DNA of 8,525 bases from Actinomycetes bacterium (GTDB lineage Bacteria > Actinomycetota > Actinomycetes > Actinomycetales > Cellulomonadaceae): NCBI GenBank assembly GCA_023426865.1, contig JAEZBT010000081.1:1-8525 (forward strand), read 5' to 3'. Position 1 is the first letter of the stretch. Each line of letters begins with the position of its first letter. Positions 1 to 6,834 of this stretch are shown here, one piece after another. The translations under genes were made by a program, and so were the position numbers. The notes under the pieces were generated by a model, which saw only the letters and a list, made by a program, of their open reading frames with translations, did not search any database and was not told where the DNA came from.

Positions 1-320
1 GCGCGGGCGAGCCCGGCGTCGGCGAGCGCGCGGGCGAGGACCGGGCGGGCTGCGAGTCCGCGCCGGAGGATGACCGCGAGGCCGATGACGGCGACAGCCG
101 CCAGGGAGGCTCCGATCACGCCGGGGATCGTGCGGAGGGTGCCGTCGGCGGCGGCCAGGGCCGTGGCGCCGGCGATCCAGAGCGCCGGCCACAGGGGCAT
201 CTCGTTGACGACGAGCCCGCCCAGGAAGCTCAGCCGCGCCTGCAGCGGCGTGCGCCGCGGGGCGACGACGGCGAGGAACGTCGGGACAGCGACGAGCAGG
301 ATCGTGACGACGTATCCCAT
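1..320 (-). CDS. N-terminal membrane region of a probable membrane-anchored alpha/beta hydrolase (partial)
   Basis: The ATG at 320-318 opens a frame that runs to the window edge without a stop (106 codons seen), so the C-terminal part is missing. An AGGGGAG ribosome-binding site lies only 3 bases before the ATG. The protein begins MGYVVTILLVAVPTFLAVVA, a hydrophobic segment, followed by a short basic stretch (PRRTP). A second hydrophobic segment lies near residues 42-58 and a third near 66-85, followed by RRGLAARPVLARALADAG. This layout of membrane start, 'GLVVNEMPLW' segment and further helices matches what I remember of actinobacterial esterase/lipase-like alpha/beta hydrolases that carry an N-terminal membrane anchor before the catalytic domain. 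No nucleophile elbow or other catalytic residue is inside the window, so the enzyme assignment is inference from the anchor alone. It could instead be another small membrane protein. It is codirectional with the toxin unit but 247 bases away from it, so it probably has its own promoter. Confidence 0.62.
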   Translation of the reverse strand, partial: MGYVVTILLVAVPTFLAVVAPRRTPLQARLSFLGGLVVNEMPLWPALWIAGATALAAADGTLRTIPGVIGASLAAVAVIGLAVILRRGLAARPVLARALADAGLAR

Positions 321-335
321 GCGCTCCCCTGCCCG

Positions 336-350
336 CTGCCTTCGTGGCAG
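336..350 (-). other. Small hairpin in the leader of the hydrolase-like gene
   Basis: CTGCC (336-340) and GGCAG (346-350) form a 5-bp inverted repeat around a 5-base loop. It ends 15 bases upstream of the ATG at 320, just before the AGGGGAG ribosome-binding site. It could modestly affect access to that site, but a stem this short may be chance in GC-rich DNA. Confidence 0.2.
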
Positions 351-471
351 ACTACGGCGACTCCGAAAGCACGCGGGTGCTGGAGGTCAGATCCAGGACG
401 AGGATGGTGACGGTCTGACGGCCGTTCGCGGGCTGAACGTCTCCAACCACGGGAGTTCAGAAGTCCGCCCG

Positions 472-492
472 GCGGCCTCGGATCCGGGCCGC
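472..492 (-). terminator. Candidate terminator hairpin of the toxin-immunity unit
   Basis: GCGGCC (472-477) and GGCCGC (487-492) form a perfect 6-bp all-GC stem around a 9-base loop that contains the palindrome CGGATCCG. It lies about 76 bases past the immunity stop codon in the direction of transcription. There is no T-tract after it; U-poor terminators are common in high-GC actinobacteria, but this also makes the call weak. Confidence 0.3.
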
Positions 493-567
493 AATCCAGC
501 CCCCAGGGCCACCATGAACTAGACGAGAAGCACCCTCCGGGGCCTCACCGCCTCTTCACCGGCACTC

Positions 568-873
568 TCAGAGTCCAACGGCTCGCCGGACGATGTCCCA
601 GCGGAGGAAACGGCGACGGCTCTCGTCGAACAGTGCCTGCGAGACGGTGACCGTGCCGAGGCTCGCGCTGCCGATCCCGAGGCCCACCCAGCTGCCGTCG
701 AGGAGCTCATCGCCCGCGAGTTCCAGAACCCGGTACTCGCCCGGATACTCGTCGAGCGCCTCGTCGAACGGACAGTCGAGCATGAAGCGACGGCCGGGGC
801 GCTCGACGACAATCGCCCGCGGGAAGTCGTAGAACTCCCGGTAGACAAACGGCACCCACTCTTCGGCATTCAT
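568..873 (-). CDS. Probable immunity protein of the RHS toxin (101 aa)
   Basis: This small cytoplasmic protein has no signal peptide or membrane segment. It probably binds and neutralises the C-terminal toxin tip of the RHS protein made just before it. I chose the ATG at 873-871 because it overlaps the toxin stop as ATGA, the classic arrangement for translational coupling. The frame is open further back to 927, but that would lie inside the toxin coding sequence. The protein is 101 residues long and acidic by my count: 18 Asp/Glu against 12 Arg and no Lys. Its N-terminal half is rich in aromatics (W6, F9, Y11, F14, Y15, F17) and leads into a conserved-looking LDCPFDEALDEYPGEYRV stretch at residues 32-49. 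The second half ends in an Arg-rich segment (residues 86-97). The pattern recalls unnamed hypothetical proteins next to polymorphic toxins, but I cannot assign an Imm family. The role rests mainly on position, size and overlap. Confidence 0.8.
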   Translation of the reverse strand: MNAEEWVPFVYREFYDFPRAIVVERPGRRFMLDCPFDEALDEYPGEYRVLELAGDELLDGSWVGLGIGSASLGTVTVSQALFDESRRRFLRWDIVRRAVGL

Positions 874-3800
874 TGGATACGTCCAGGCTTGGGAACGGGA
901 TTCTGGATCAGCGGGCCGAACGGACACGATCCGGGTCCGAGACAGATGTTCACGTGGTTTGGATTGAGGTTTCCGCCGCGAGTCATCTCGGGGACGACGT
1001 CGACCGTACCGCCGCCGCGACGGATCTCGCCCGCGGTGGTAGCACGCAGTTGGCCATATGGAACGTACGCGCCCGCTTCCTCCAGGGTCTGACCGTGTGC
1101 CCCGCTGAACACTTCGCCGGCTGGTGGCACGTCCGACGTGCCACCACGGACCACAACCGCGTTATCACTCAATCTCGCGATGTCGTCAGCGGTACTGGTT
1201 GCTCCGTCCAGGGCCCCCCGCGATCCGCGTGGGACGAACGGCAGGGCACCGGCGGCTGCCCACGCAGCGGCTGCGTAGTCGCCCCGGCTGGCTGCCGACC
1301 AAGCGTCGTACGCCGACACGCCCGTCCCGATCGCGTCGTAGGCCACGGACAGCCCGCCGGTCGCGACCGCGAGTCCGACCTGGGCGACGTTGCCGCCGTA
1401 GCCGCCCCACTCGTAGAACACCGAGCAGGTGTTGACGACGTCGTTGACGCCGAGCTGCTCGCGGACCCAGCGCGTGCCGCCGAACGTAATGGTGTCGCCG
1501 AAGCCGGCGGACCAGTCGCCGAGGTCCTGCAGCCAGTCGAGCCCGAGCGGGTCGGCGAACTGCAGCGGGTTGCCACCCGTGTATCCGTAGGGGTTGCCCG
1601 TCACGTCGATGAGGGCGTCCAGCGTCAGGAATTGGGCAGTGGTCGGGTCGTAGTAGCGGGCGCGGAGGTAGAGGTGACCGGTGGGGTCGGTGTACTCCCC
1701 GGCATACCCGAAGCTGGTCACCTCGGCGACCGCATCCGCTGCGCCAGCGGGCTGCGGGAGGCCGTACTCGTCGTAGTCGGCCTCGGCGGTGACCGTCCCG
1801 GTCGCGTCGGTGGTGGTCAACACCGACCCGAGGGCGTCGGTGTGCAGGTAGTCGACCGCGTCGCCGTCCAACCCGATCTGGGCGAGCGGGACGCCGGCCG
1901 TGCCATAGATGTAGGCGTGGTCGGCGTCGGTGAGCAGCAGCGGGTAGGCCGCGGCGAGGTCCCACGTGAAGGACTCTGTCGAGTCGCCCGTGGTGGCCGT
2001 GGCGCGTAGGCCGTTGCCGTCGTAGGTGTAGGTCGTGGCCGCCTCGTCGGCGCCGGTGATGGCCGTGAGCCGGTTGGCCAGATCATACGTGTGCGTCACC
2101 GTCCCCGCGTCGGGGCCGGTGTCTGTCGTGGCGGTCAGGCGGTTGCCGCGGGCGTCGTAGGTGAAGCCCGTCGTCACGACCGTGTCGTCCGGGGCGGGGA
2201 GCGTGAGGGCGGTGAGCTGGCGACCGGCGTCGTAGGTGAACTCACGGCCGTCCGGCAGGACCGTGACCGAGCCCGCTGCGTCGAAGCCGACGTCACCCGC
2301 GCCGGCGCCCGTGACCGCGTCCAGACGCGCCAGCGGGTCCCACGCGAACTGCGCGGACTCAGCCACCGTGCCGCGGGTGGTGGTGCGGTCGGTCATCAGA
2401 CCCGCGTCGGAGTACCCGTAGGCGAGCTCGAGCAGGTCGTGACCGGCCTGGCTGGCAGCCGTCAGGCCTGTGACCTGGCCCGCCACGTCACGGTCGTAGG
2501 ACGTCACCACACCGTTCGGGTAGGACACCTGGGCGAGCTGGCCGTCGTCGGTCCAGTCGAACCCGAACTCCCGGTCCGCCCAGTCGGTGACCGTGGCGAG
2601 CTGACCGGCGTCGTCGTAGGTGCGCGTGACGACGTCACCGCTCGGGTAGGTCAGGGCCGTCAGGCGGGACACGTCGTCCCACGCGTAGCCGACCGACGCG
2701 CCGGCGTGGGTGGTGCCGGTCAGCCGGTTCAGGTCGTCGTAGGAGTACGTCGTGGTGCCAGTGCCGTCGAGCATCTGCACGGTCCGGCCGGCGTCGTCGT
2801 AGACGTAGGTGACGTCCGGCGTGGCGTCGGAGTAGTCGATGCCCGTGCGGCGACCCACGGCGTCGTAGGCGTAGGTCACCGTGCCGCCGCCGGGCAGCGT
2901 GACCGTGTCCAGCAGCCCGGACGGGCCGTAGGTGTAGGACGTGACACGGCCCGCGACGTCGGTGGCCGTGGCGCGGCGGCCCGCGGCGTCGTAGGTGTAG
3001 GTCGTCACCCCGCCCCCGGCGTCCGTCGAGGTCAGGACGCGGCCCGCGGCGTCGTACGTCCACGAGAGCTCAGAGCCGTCGGCCCGGGTGACCTTCGTGG
3101 GGCGACCCGCCGCGTCGTAGGTCGTGGTGACCGCACGCCCGTCCGCGTCCGTGACCGTGACCGGGCGGCCCGCGGCGTCGTACGTGGTCGTGGTGACCAT
3201 GCCCAGCGGGTTCGTCACCGACAGAAGCTGGTCGGCCGCGTCGTAGGTGTACGTAGTGCGAGCACCCCACGGCGAGACCGTCGCCGTGACGCGGTTGCCG
3301 GCGTCGTACTCGGTGCGCGAGGTGCGACCGAGGGGGTCCGTGACCGCGACCAGGCGCCCGAGGGCGTCGTACTCGTTCGTGGCCGTGGCACCGCTGGCGT
3401 CGGTCACCGTGAGGACGCGGCCGGCGCCGTCGTAGGTGAACGTCGTCTCGTTGCCGAGCGCGTCCGTGACCTTGGTGAGCTGGCCCGCGAGGTCGTACTC
3501 AGTCGTCGACGTCGCGCCGAGCGGGTTGGTGGTCGTGGTCGGGCGGCCAGCGGCGTCGTAGGCCTGGGCGACCACCGCGGCGAGCGGGTCAGTGCTCGTG
3601 AGCAGACGGCCCGCGGCGTCGTAGCTGAACGTCGTCGTGTAGTCCGCCGGGGCCGCACCCGGGGCCGTGCCGCGCGGGTCGGTGCTCGCGAGGAGGTTGC
3701 CCAGAGAGTCGTAGGAGGTGACCACCTGCGCACCGTCTGGGCCGGTCGCGGTCGCGAGGAAGCCGTGGGCGTCGTACGTGTAGGTCGTGGTGCGGCCCGT

Positions 3801-6713
3801 GGGGTCGGTCGAGGATGCGACGGTCCCGTCTGGGTTCACCGTGAGCGAGGTCACGGCTCCATCGGGAGCCGTCATCGACTGGAGGTTGCCTCGCTCGTCG
3901 TACTGGAGCGACGTCGACTCGCCCGCAGCATTGATGGTCCGTGTGGGGCTGTTCCACTCGTCGAAGACCGTCATCGACGTACGGCCGAGGGCATCCGTGA
4001 CGCTGGTGCGGTTCCCTCGCGCGTCGTAGGTGAACCGTGTAGTCCGGCCCAACGGGTCCGTGACCGCCGTGACCTGGTTGGTGGCGCCGTAGGTGAACAC
4101 GGTCGTGGCCTCGACAGGAGACCCCGCTCCCTTGGTCTCGGAGATGACCTGGCCATCCACATAGCGCTCGACCGTGACCGAGCCCGCTGAGTCGGTGATC
4201 GTCGTCTGGCCTGTCGCGTAGGCGAACGTCGTCGTTCTGCCGACGGGGTCGACCTGGCTCACGACTCGGCCTTCTGCGTCATAGGTGTTGCGGGTGACTC
4301 CGCCATCCGGGTGGACCATCGAGACCACCCGGTGACCCTCGTAGGAGTACTGGCGTACCGCACCGTCGGGCAGCGTCACGCGGACGAGGTCGCCGGCGCC
4401 GGAGTACTCGTAAGTGACCGAGCGACCCTGGTCGTCGGTCGCACCCACGATCTTGCCGCCCGCCCACGTGAGACTGATCGAGCGACCGTCATCGTCCGTG
4501 ACACTCGCGAGGCGCTGGCCGCTGTAGGCGAGCGTCACAGCATTCCCGTTGCGGTCCTGCACCGCCGACAGCCGCCCCGCTGCGTCGAATACGAAGATCT
4601 GGTTCTGCCTGCGGACGAACCGATAGGTGCCGTCCGCGAGTCGTTCCAGCGTGGCGAACGTCCGGAACGGAGCCGAGTACGCGCCATCACCAGTCGCAGT
4701 GAACCTCGTCGTGGAGCCGTTCTCCTGGACGACCTCGATCCAGGGTGAGGAGACAAGATCGGCGCCCCCGTTCGGCTCGAGCCGCATCGCGTAACCGTTC
4801 GCCCACCCATAGCCGAAAGGACCGTCCGTAGCTGCGAAAGAAGAGCCGTATGTCCTGGTCAGGGCGAGGCTCGGTCCAACTCCCGCCAGTGCAAGGTCGG
4901 TCGCCGTCTCGAAGAACTCGCCGGTCGCGCTGTTGATCGGGTCTCCGTGGCACCGTTGACTGCAGTCCTCCGACGGGTTTGCCCCGCCGGCGGTCTCCCC
5001 GGGGCGCGTCGGCCCGTCGGCATTCGGGGCCGAGAAGCCGTTGCTCGTCGCCTGAATGTCGATCGTGGGACCCGACGACGCGGCGACGGACGCGGAGTAG
5101 AAGTGGCCCCAGTCGGTCGGAGCAGTAATCGTGACAGCACACGAGTAGGGAGCTGGGCTGCTCGACGCTATGCTGCACGATCCGATGACCTGCCACGTGG
5201 AGATGTCGCGGATGTACAACCGGTAGTGCCCGTTGGTGTACCCGACCTGCTGGTTCGCCGTGGCGACGAGCGTGATCTGCTCGCCACCCCTCACGTCGGA
5301 GCGGCTTGCTGCGAGTCCGACCGTCCATGCCTTGCGGCGAGCTGAGACGGAGCTGCTCGATGTCTGAATGTCGGCCGCATGGTCCGTCGTCGCGGCGATG
5401 AACGCCTGGTACTCGTGCGGGCCGCCCGTGTAGAACGTCGTGGTCGCCCGGCACGTGTAGCCCGCAGAGGAGGAGACGCCGGACCCACACGTGCCGACCA
5501 CCGTTCCCGTGGTGAGGTCCTTGATGTACATCCGGTAGGCGCCGTTGGTCCAGTACACCTGCTGATCAGCGGTCGCCGTCAACGTCACCGACTGACCCGC
5601 CGCGAACACCTCACGATCGATCGCCAGCGACACCGTCCACGGCTTGCGCATCGCCGAGACCACGTTGCTCGATGCCTGAACGTCGACCTCGTGATCGGCC
5701 GCCGCAGCCACGAATGCCTGGTACTCGTGCGGGCCGCCCGTGTAGAACGTCGAGGTGGCCGTACAGGTGTAGCCCGAGGCCGTCGAACGCCCTGAGGCAC
5801 ACGTTCCGACCAGGGCCCCGGTGGTGAGGTCCTTGATGTACATCCGGTAGGCGCCGTTGGTCCAGTACACCTGCTGATCAGCGGTCGCCGTCAACGTCAC
5901 CGACTGACCCGCCGCGAACACCGCGCGATCGATCGCCAAGGACACCGACCATCCCGTCCGCGCCGTCGAGACCACGTTGCTGGAGGCCTGGACATCGAGC
6001 TCAGGATCGGATGCCGAGGCGACGAACGCCTGGTACTCGTGCGGATCCCCCGAGTAGAAGACCGAGGTCGCCTCGCACGTGTAGCCCGCAGCAGTCGAAA
6101 CACCCGACGTGCACGTACCGACCAGCGACCCGGTGGTCACGTCCTTGATGAACACCCGGTAGGCGCCATTGGTCCATGCCACCTGCTGATCAGCGGTCGC
6201 CGTCAACGTCACCGACTGACCCGCCACGAACACCTCACGATCGATCGCCAACGACACCGTCCACGGCTTCCGCTCCACCACCACTGCAGCAGAGACGAGC
6301 TCGTTCACACGGGCTTCGTACTGGTGAACGTCCCCCGAGTAGAAGGTCGTGCTGACGCTGCAGTCGAGGCCGGAAGTGCATACCCCCAGGCGCGCCTGCG
6401 TCGTCGCGTCCCAGACCTCGAGCCGACTGCCCGTGGCCTGGAGAGGCTGGTCTACCGACGCCTTGAGCGTGGCGGACTGGCCAGCCGCGATGACAGGTCG
6501 ATCGACGGAGAGCGTGACCGTCGAGGGCGGCAGTGCCTCGCTCGCCCGGGGAACGTCGGCCACGGCGGTCGCAACCGGCACGGCGGGTTGGGAGCCTCCT
6601 GACGCGAAGGCCGGCGTCGCTGCAAGTCCCGAGACAAGCATCCCGCCGATGGTGAACGCCGCGATGACCCGCGTCCCGCGCGCGCCAATGAACCCGAACG
6701 CGTTTGCCCCCAC
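870..6713 (-). CDS. Secreted RHS/YD-repeat polymorphic toxin with N-terminal Ig-like repeats (1947 aa)
   Basis: This is a large exported toxin of the RHS/WapA class, in which the YD-repeat shell encloses a variable C-terminal toxin. The start is GTG at 6713-6711 with AGGGGG 7 bases upstream. Domains in order: signal peptide 1-37 (AFA before S38); a divergent Ig-like repeat at about 65-147; four repeats at about 151-561 with tryptophans at 151, 255, 359 and 463, exactly 104 residues apart, each with two cysteines 12 apart; a DUF6531-like entry segment from about 586 (DPINSATGEFF at 591); YD repeats from about 720 to 1600; the RHS core end at about 1601-1725, with YLHTDALGS (1623), GYAGEYTDPTGHLYLRARYY (1669) and the DPLGL boundary (1721-1725); a Gly/Ala-rich pretoxin region at about 1726-1835; and a unique tip at about 1851-1947. 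By analogy the core forms a closed cage that releases the tip after cleavage near DPLGL. There is no LPXTG sorting motif. The tip activity is unknown. The downstream gene overlaps it and is the likely immunity gene. Confidence 0.93.
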   Translation of the reverse strand: MGANAFGFIGARGTRVIAAFTIGGMLVSGLAATPAFASGGSQPAVPVATAVADVPRASEALPPSTVTLSVDRPVIAAGQSATLKASVDQPLQATGSRLEVWDATTQARLGVCTSGLDCSVSTTFYSGDVHQYEARVNELVSAAVVVERKPWTVSLAIDREVFVAGQSVTLTATADQQVAWTNGAYRVFIKDVTTGSLVGTCTSGVSTAAGYTCEATSVFYSGDPHEYQAFVASASDPELDVQASSNVVSTARTGWSVSLAIDRAVFAAGQSVTLTATADQQVYWTNGAYRMYIKDLTTGALVGTCASGRSTASGYTCTATSTFYTGGPHEYQAFVAAAADHEVDVQASSNVVSAMRKPWTVSLAIDREVFAAGQSVTLTATADQQVYWTNGAYRMYIKDLTTGTVVGTCGSGVSSSAGYTCRATTTFYTGGPHEYQAFIAATTDHAADIQTSSSSVSARRKAWTVGLAASRSDVRGGEQITLVATANQQVGYTNGHYRLYIRDISTWQVIGSCSIASSSPAPYSCAVTITAPTDWGHFYSASVAASSGPTIDIQATSNGFSAPNADGPTRPGETAGGANPSEDCSQRCHGDPINSATGEFFETATDLALAGVGPSLALTRTYGSSFAATDGPFGYGWANGYAMRLEPNGGADLVSSPWIEVVQENGSTTRFTATGDGAYSAPFRTFATLERLADGTYRFVRRQNQIFVFDAAGRLSAVQDRNGNAVTLAYSGQRLASVTDDDGRSISLTWAGGKIVGATDDQGRSVTYEYSGAGDLVRVTLPDGAVRQYSYEGHRVVSMVHPDGGVTRNTYDAEGRVVSQVDPVGRTTTFAYATGQTTITDSAGSVTVERYVDGQVISETKGAGSPVEATTVFTYGATNQVTAVTDPLGRTTRFTYDARGNRTSVTDALGRTSMTVFDEWNSPTRTINAAGESTSLQYDERGNLQSMTAPDGAVTSLTVNPDGTVASSTDPTGRTTTYTYDAHGFLATATGPDGAQVVTSYDSLGNLLASTDPRGTAPGAAPADYTTTFSYDAAGRLLTSTDPLAAVVAQAYDAAGRPTTTTNPLGATSTTEYDLAGQLTKVTDALGNETTFTYDGAGRVLTVTDASGATATNEYDALGRLVAVTDPLGRTSRTEYDAGNRVTATVSPWGARTTYTYDAADQLLSVTNPLGMVTTTTYDAAGRPVTVTDADGRAVTTTYDAAGRPTKVTRADGSELSWTYDAAGRVLTSTDAGGGVTTYTYDAAGRRATATDVAGRVTSYTYGPSGLLDTVTLPGGGTVTYAYDAVGRRTGIDYSDATPDVTYVYDDAGRTVQMLDGTGTTTYSYDDLNRLTGTTHAGASVGYAWDDVSRLTALTYPSGDVVTRTYDDAGQLATVTDWADREFGFDWTDDGQLAQVSYPNGVVTSYDRDVAGQVTGLTAASQAGHDLLELAYGYSDAGLMTDRTTTRGTVAESAQFAWDPLARLDAVTGAGAGDVGFDAAGSVTVLPDGREFTYDAGRQLTALTLPAPDDTVVTTGFTYDARGNRLTATTDTGPDAGTVTHTYDLANRLTAITGADEAATTYTYDGNGLRATATTGDSTESFTWDLAAAYPLLLTDADHAYIYGTAGVPLAQIGLDGDAVDYLHTDALGSVLTTTDATGTVTAEADYDEYGLPQPAGAADAVAEVTSFGYAGEYTDPTGHLYLRARYYDPTTAQFLTLDALIDVTGNPYGYTGGNPLQFADPLGLDWLQDLGDWSAGFGDTITFGGTRWVREQLGVNDVVNTCSVFYEWGGYGGNVAQVGLAVATGGLSVAYDAIGTGVSAYDAWSAASRGDYAAAAWAAAGALPFVPRGSRGALDGATSTADDIARLSDNAVVVRGGTSDVPPAGEVFSGAHGQTLEEAGAYVPYGQLRATTAGEIRRGGGTVDVVPEMTRGGNLNPNHVNICLGPGSCPFGPLIQNPVPKPGRIQ
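873..1163 (-). other. C-terminal toxin tip of the RHS protein (unassigned family)
   Basis: These codons encode residues 1851-1947, after the RHS boundary and pretoxin region. Visible features are VVVRGG at the start, FSGAHGQTLEEA (H1873, E1878, E1879), an AGEIRRGGGTVDVVPE stretch (E1896, R1898, R1899, E1909), NPNHVNICLG (H1920, C1924), a second cysteine at 1930, and a Pro-rich end NPVPKPGRIQ. The G-E-I-R-x-x-G-G-x-V core with a later H-V resembles small polymorphic-toxin tips that I remember without a name. Conserved His, Arg and Glu would suit a nuclease such as an RNase, but this is conjecture. Base composition is lower here (58 % GC at 901-960 by hand count) than in the YD shell (78-80 % at 2941-3000 and 3121-3180). 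Confidence 0.6.
1209..1538 (-). other. Pretoxin region of the RHS protein, Gly/Ala-rich helices
   Basis: Residues about 1726-1835, directly after DPLGL. The segment opens with WLQDLGDWSAGFGDTITFGG, then EWGGYGGN, then two hydrophobic Gly/Ala-rich stretches: VAQVGLAVATGGLSVAYDAI and a run of alanines around ASRGDYAAAAWAAAGALPFV. This pattern is common between the RHS boundary and the toxin tip in polymorphic toxins, where it is thought to help delivery across a membrane. I infer that role here; the sequence shows only the composition and position. Confidence 0.5.
2860..3678 (-). repeat. 63-bp tandem array encoding 21-residue YD repeats
   Basis: On the plus strand a GCGTCGTAGG-like word recurs at 2860, 2923, 2986, 3049, 3112, 3175, 3238, 3301, 3364, 3427, 3490, 3553 and 3616, exactly 63 bases apart each time. 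On the coding strand each unit encodes a 21-residue YD repeat of the form T-T-Y-T-Y-D-A-A-G-R-x-x-x-V-T-D-x-x-G-R-x. One unit (2923) has the YD replaced by YG, and another (3490) begins AGGTCGTACT. Array regularity breaks just past 3660, where an extra PRGTAPGAAPAD-type insertion shifts the phase. Such a regular array builds the beta-strand wall of the RHS cage and is prone to unequal recombination. Confidence 0.85.
5031..6263 (-). repeat. Four tandem 312-bp units encoding 104-residue Ig-like repeats
   Basis: Residues about 151-561 of the RHS protein hold four units with tryptophans at 151, 255, 359 and 463, so the period is exactly 104 residues (312 bases). Each unit reads roughly W-[TS]-V-[SG]-L-A, an AGQSVTLTATADQQV-like strand, TNGAYR[MV]YIKD, a GTC, then a second cysteine 12 residues on, and PHEYQAF in the first three. 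The last unit is more diverged (HFYSASV). Units 2 and 3 share 102 identical bases (5509-5610 and 5821-5922). A divergent fifth unit, with cysteines only 6 apart (C112, C118), precedes the array at residues about 65-147. Paired cysteines suit an exported, oxidised domain. Confidence 0.85.
6603..6713 (-). other. Sec-type signal peptide of the RHS toxin
   Basis: Residues 1-37 have a short N-terminal region with arginines at 12 and 15, a hydrophobic core (VIAAFTIGGMLVSGLAA) and an A-F-A cleavage motif before S38. This predicts export through Sec followed by signal peptidase I cleavage, since there is no lipobox cysteine after the core and no twin arginine. It fits the disulphide-like cysteine pairs further on. 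Confidence 0.8.
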
Positions 6714-6727
6714 TGCTCTGCCCCCTG
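6706..6727 (-). promoter_or_regulatory. Ribosome-binding site and GTG start of the RHS toxin
   Basis: On the minus strand AGGGGG is followed 7 bases later by GTG at 6713-6711. This is a good match to the anti-Shine-Dalgarno sequence at normal spacing and decides the start. No better start lies nearby that would keep the signal peptide intact. Confidence 0.7.
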
Positions 6728-6786
6728 AGCGATGTCACCGTTGACGGGCAGACTTTGGCACGTCCGACCGGCCCGAAGAGGCAGAA

Positions 6787-6826
6787 CGCCGAGGAATCAC
6801 CCGTTCGGACGCGGCCTTCCTCGGCG
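6787..6826. promoter_or_regulatory. 10-bp inverted repeat, possible operator or terminator
   Basis: CGCCGAGGAA (6787-6796) and TTCCTCGGCG (6817-6826) are exact reverse complements separated by 20 bases. The repeat sits 60-99 bases past the repair gene stop and 74-113 bases before the toxin start. It could be a dyad operator for a regulator of the toxin gene, or a terminator stem for the repair gene. There is no T-tract on the minus-strand side, and the 20-base loop is long for a terminator, which favours the operator reading slightly. Confidence 0.35.
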
Positions 6827-6834
6827 GATCCGCC
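6823..6834. promoter_or_regulatory. 12-bp perfect palindrome in the toxin upstream region
   Basis: GGCGGATCCGCC is a perfect 12-bp palindrome that overlaps the right arm of the 10-bp inverted repeat. Palindromes of this size can be dimeric repressor sites. In DNA of this composition one may also arise by chance. Confidence 0.25.

Larger units (their letters stand above)
321..567. other. Non-coding gap between the immunity gene and the hydrolase-like gene
   Basis: I see no convincing gene here on either strand. Open frames through it have arbitrary, Arg/Pro-rich translations. It holds a 6-bp GC inverted repeat at 472-492, a small leader hairpin at 336-350, and two weaker inverted repeats: GTCAGA 386-391 with TCTGAC 414-419, and CGTTC 423-427 with GAACG 435-439. 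The promoter of the hydrolase-like gene should lie here, but no -35/-10 pair stands out. I see no orphan toxin tip or second immunity gene of the kind that often trails RHS genes. Confidence 0.5.

Noticed and set aside
70..522. Plus-strand open frame over the left end
   Set aside because: Its translation is rich in Arg, Ser and Ala without structure. The opposite strand encodes a credible membrane protein with a ribosome-binding site.
519..869. Second minus-strand frame over the immunity gene
   Set aside because: It is low-complexity (Ser/Arg/Ala) and overlaps the credible 101-residue frame almost completely. It also lacks the ATGA coupling.
568..927. Longer version of the immunity protein starting at 927
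   Set aside because: The extra 18 codons lie inside the toxin gene. The ATG at 873 overlapping the stop is the typical coupled start and gives a protein that begins with the conserved-looking region.
873..2009. Plus-strand open frame antisense to the RHS C-terminal region
   Set aside because: The minus-strand frame has clear RHS core motifs, the DPLGL boundary and an overlapping immunity gene. The plus-strand translation is Arg/Gly/Val-rich with no domain.
2860..3678. Regular short repeats as a CRISPR array
   Set aside because: The period is a multiple of three and in frame, and the repeats encode YD motifs. The spacer parts are as conserved as the repeats.
2091..4190. Long plus-strand open frame (about 700 codons) antisense to the YD shell
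   Set aside because: It is a frame shadow of the very GC-rich YD array: composition is dominated by Arg, Val and Gly, it repeats with the 63-bp period and it has no recognisable domain.
6714..6800. Sigma-70 type promoter for the toxin gene
   Set aside because: I looked for a -35/-10 pair on the minus strand and found no hexamer pair with acceptable spacing, so I report no promoter site.
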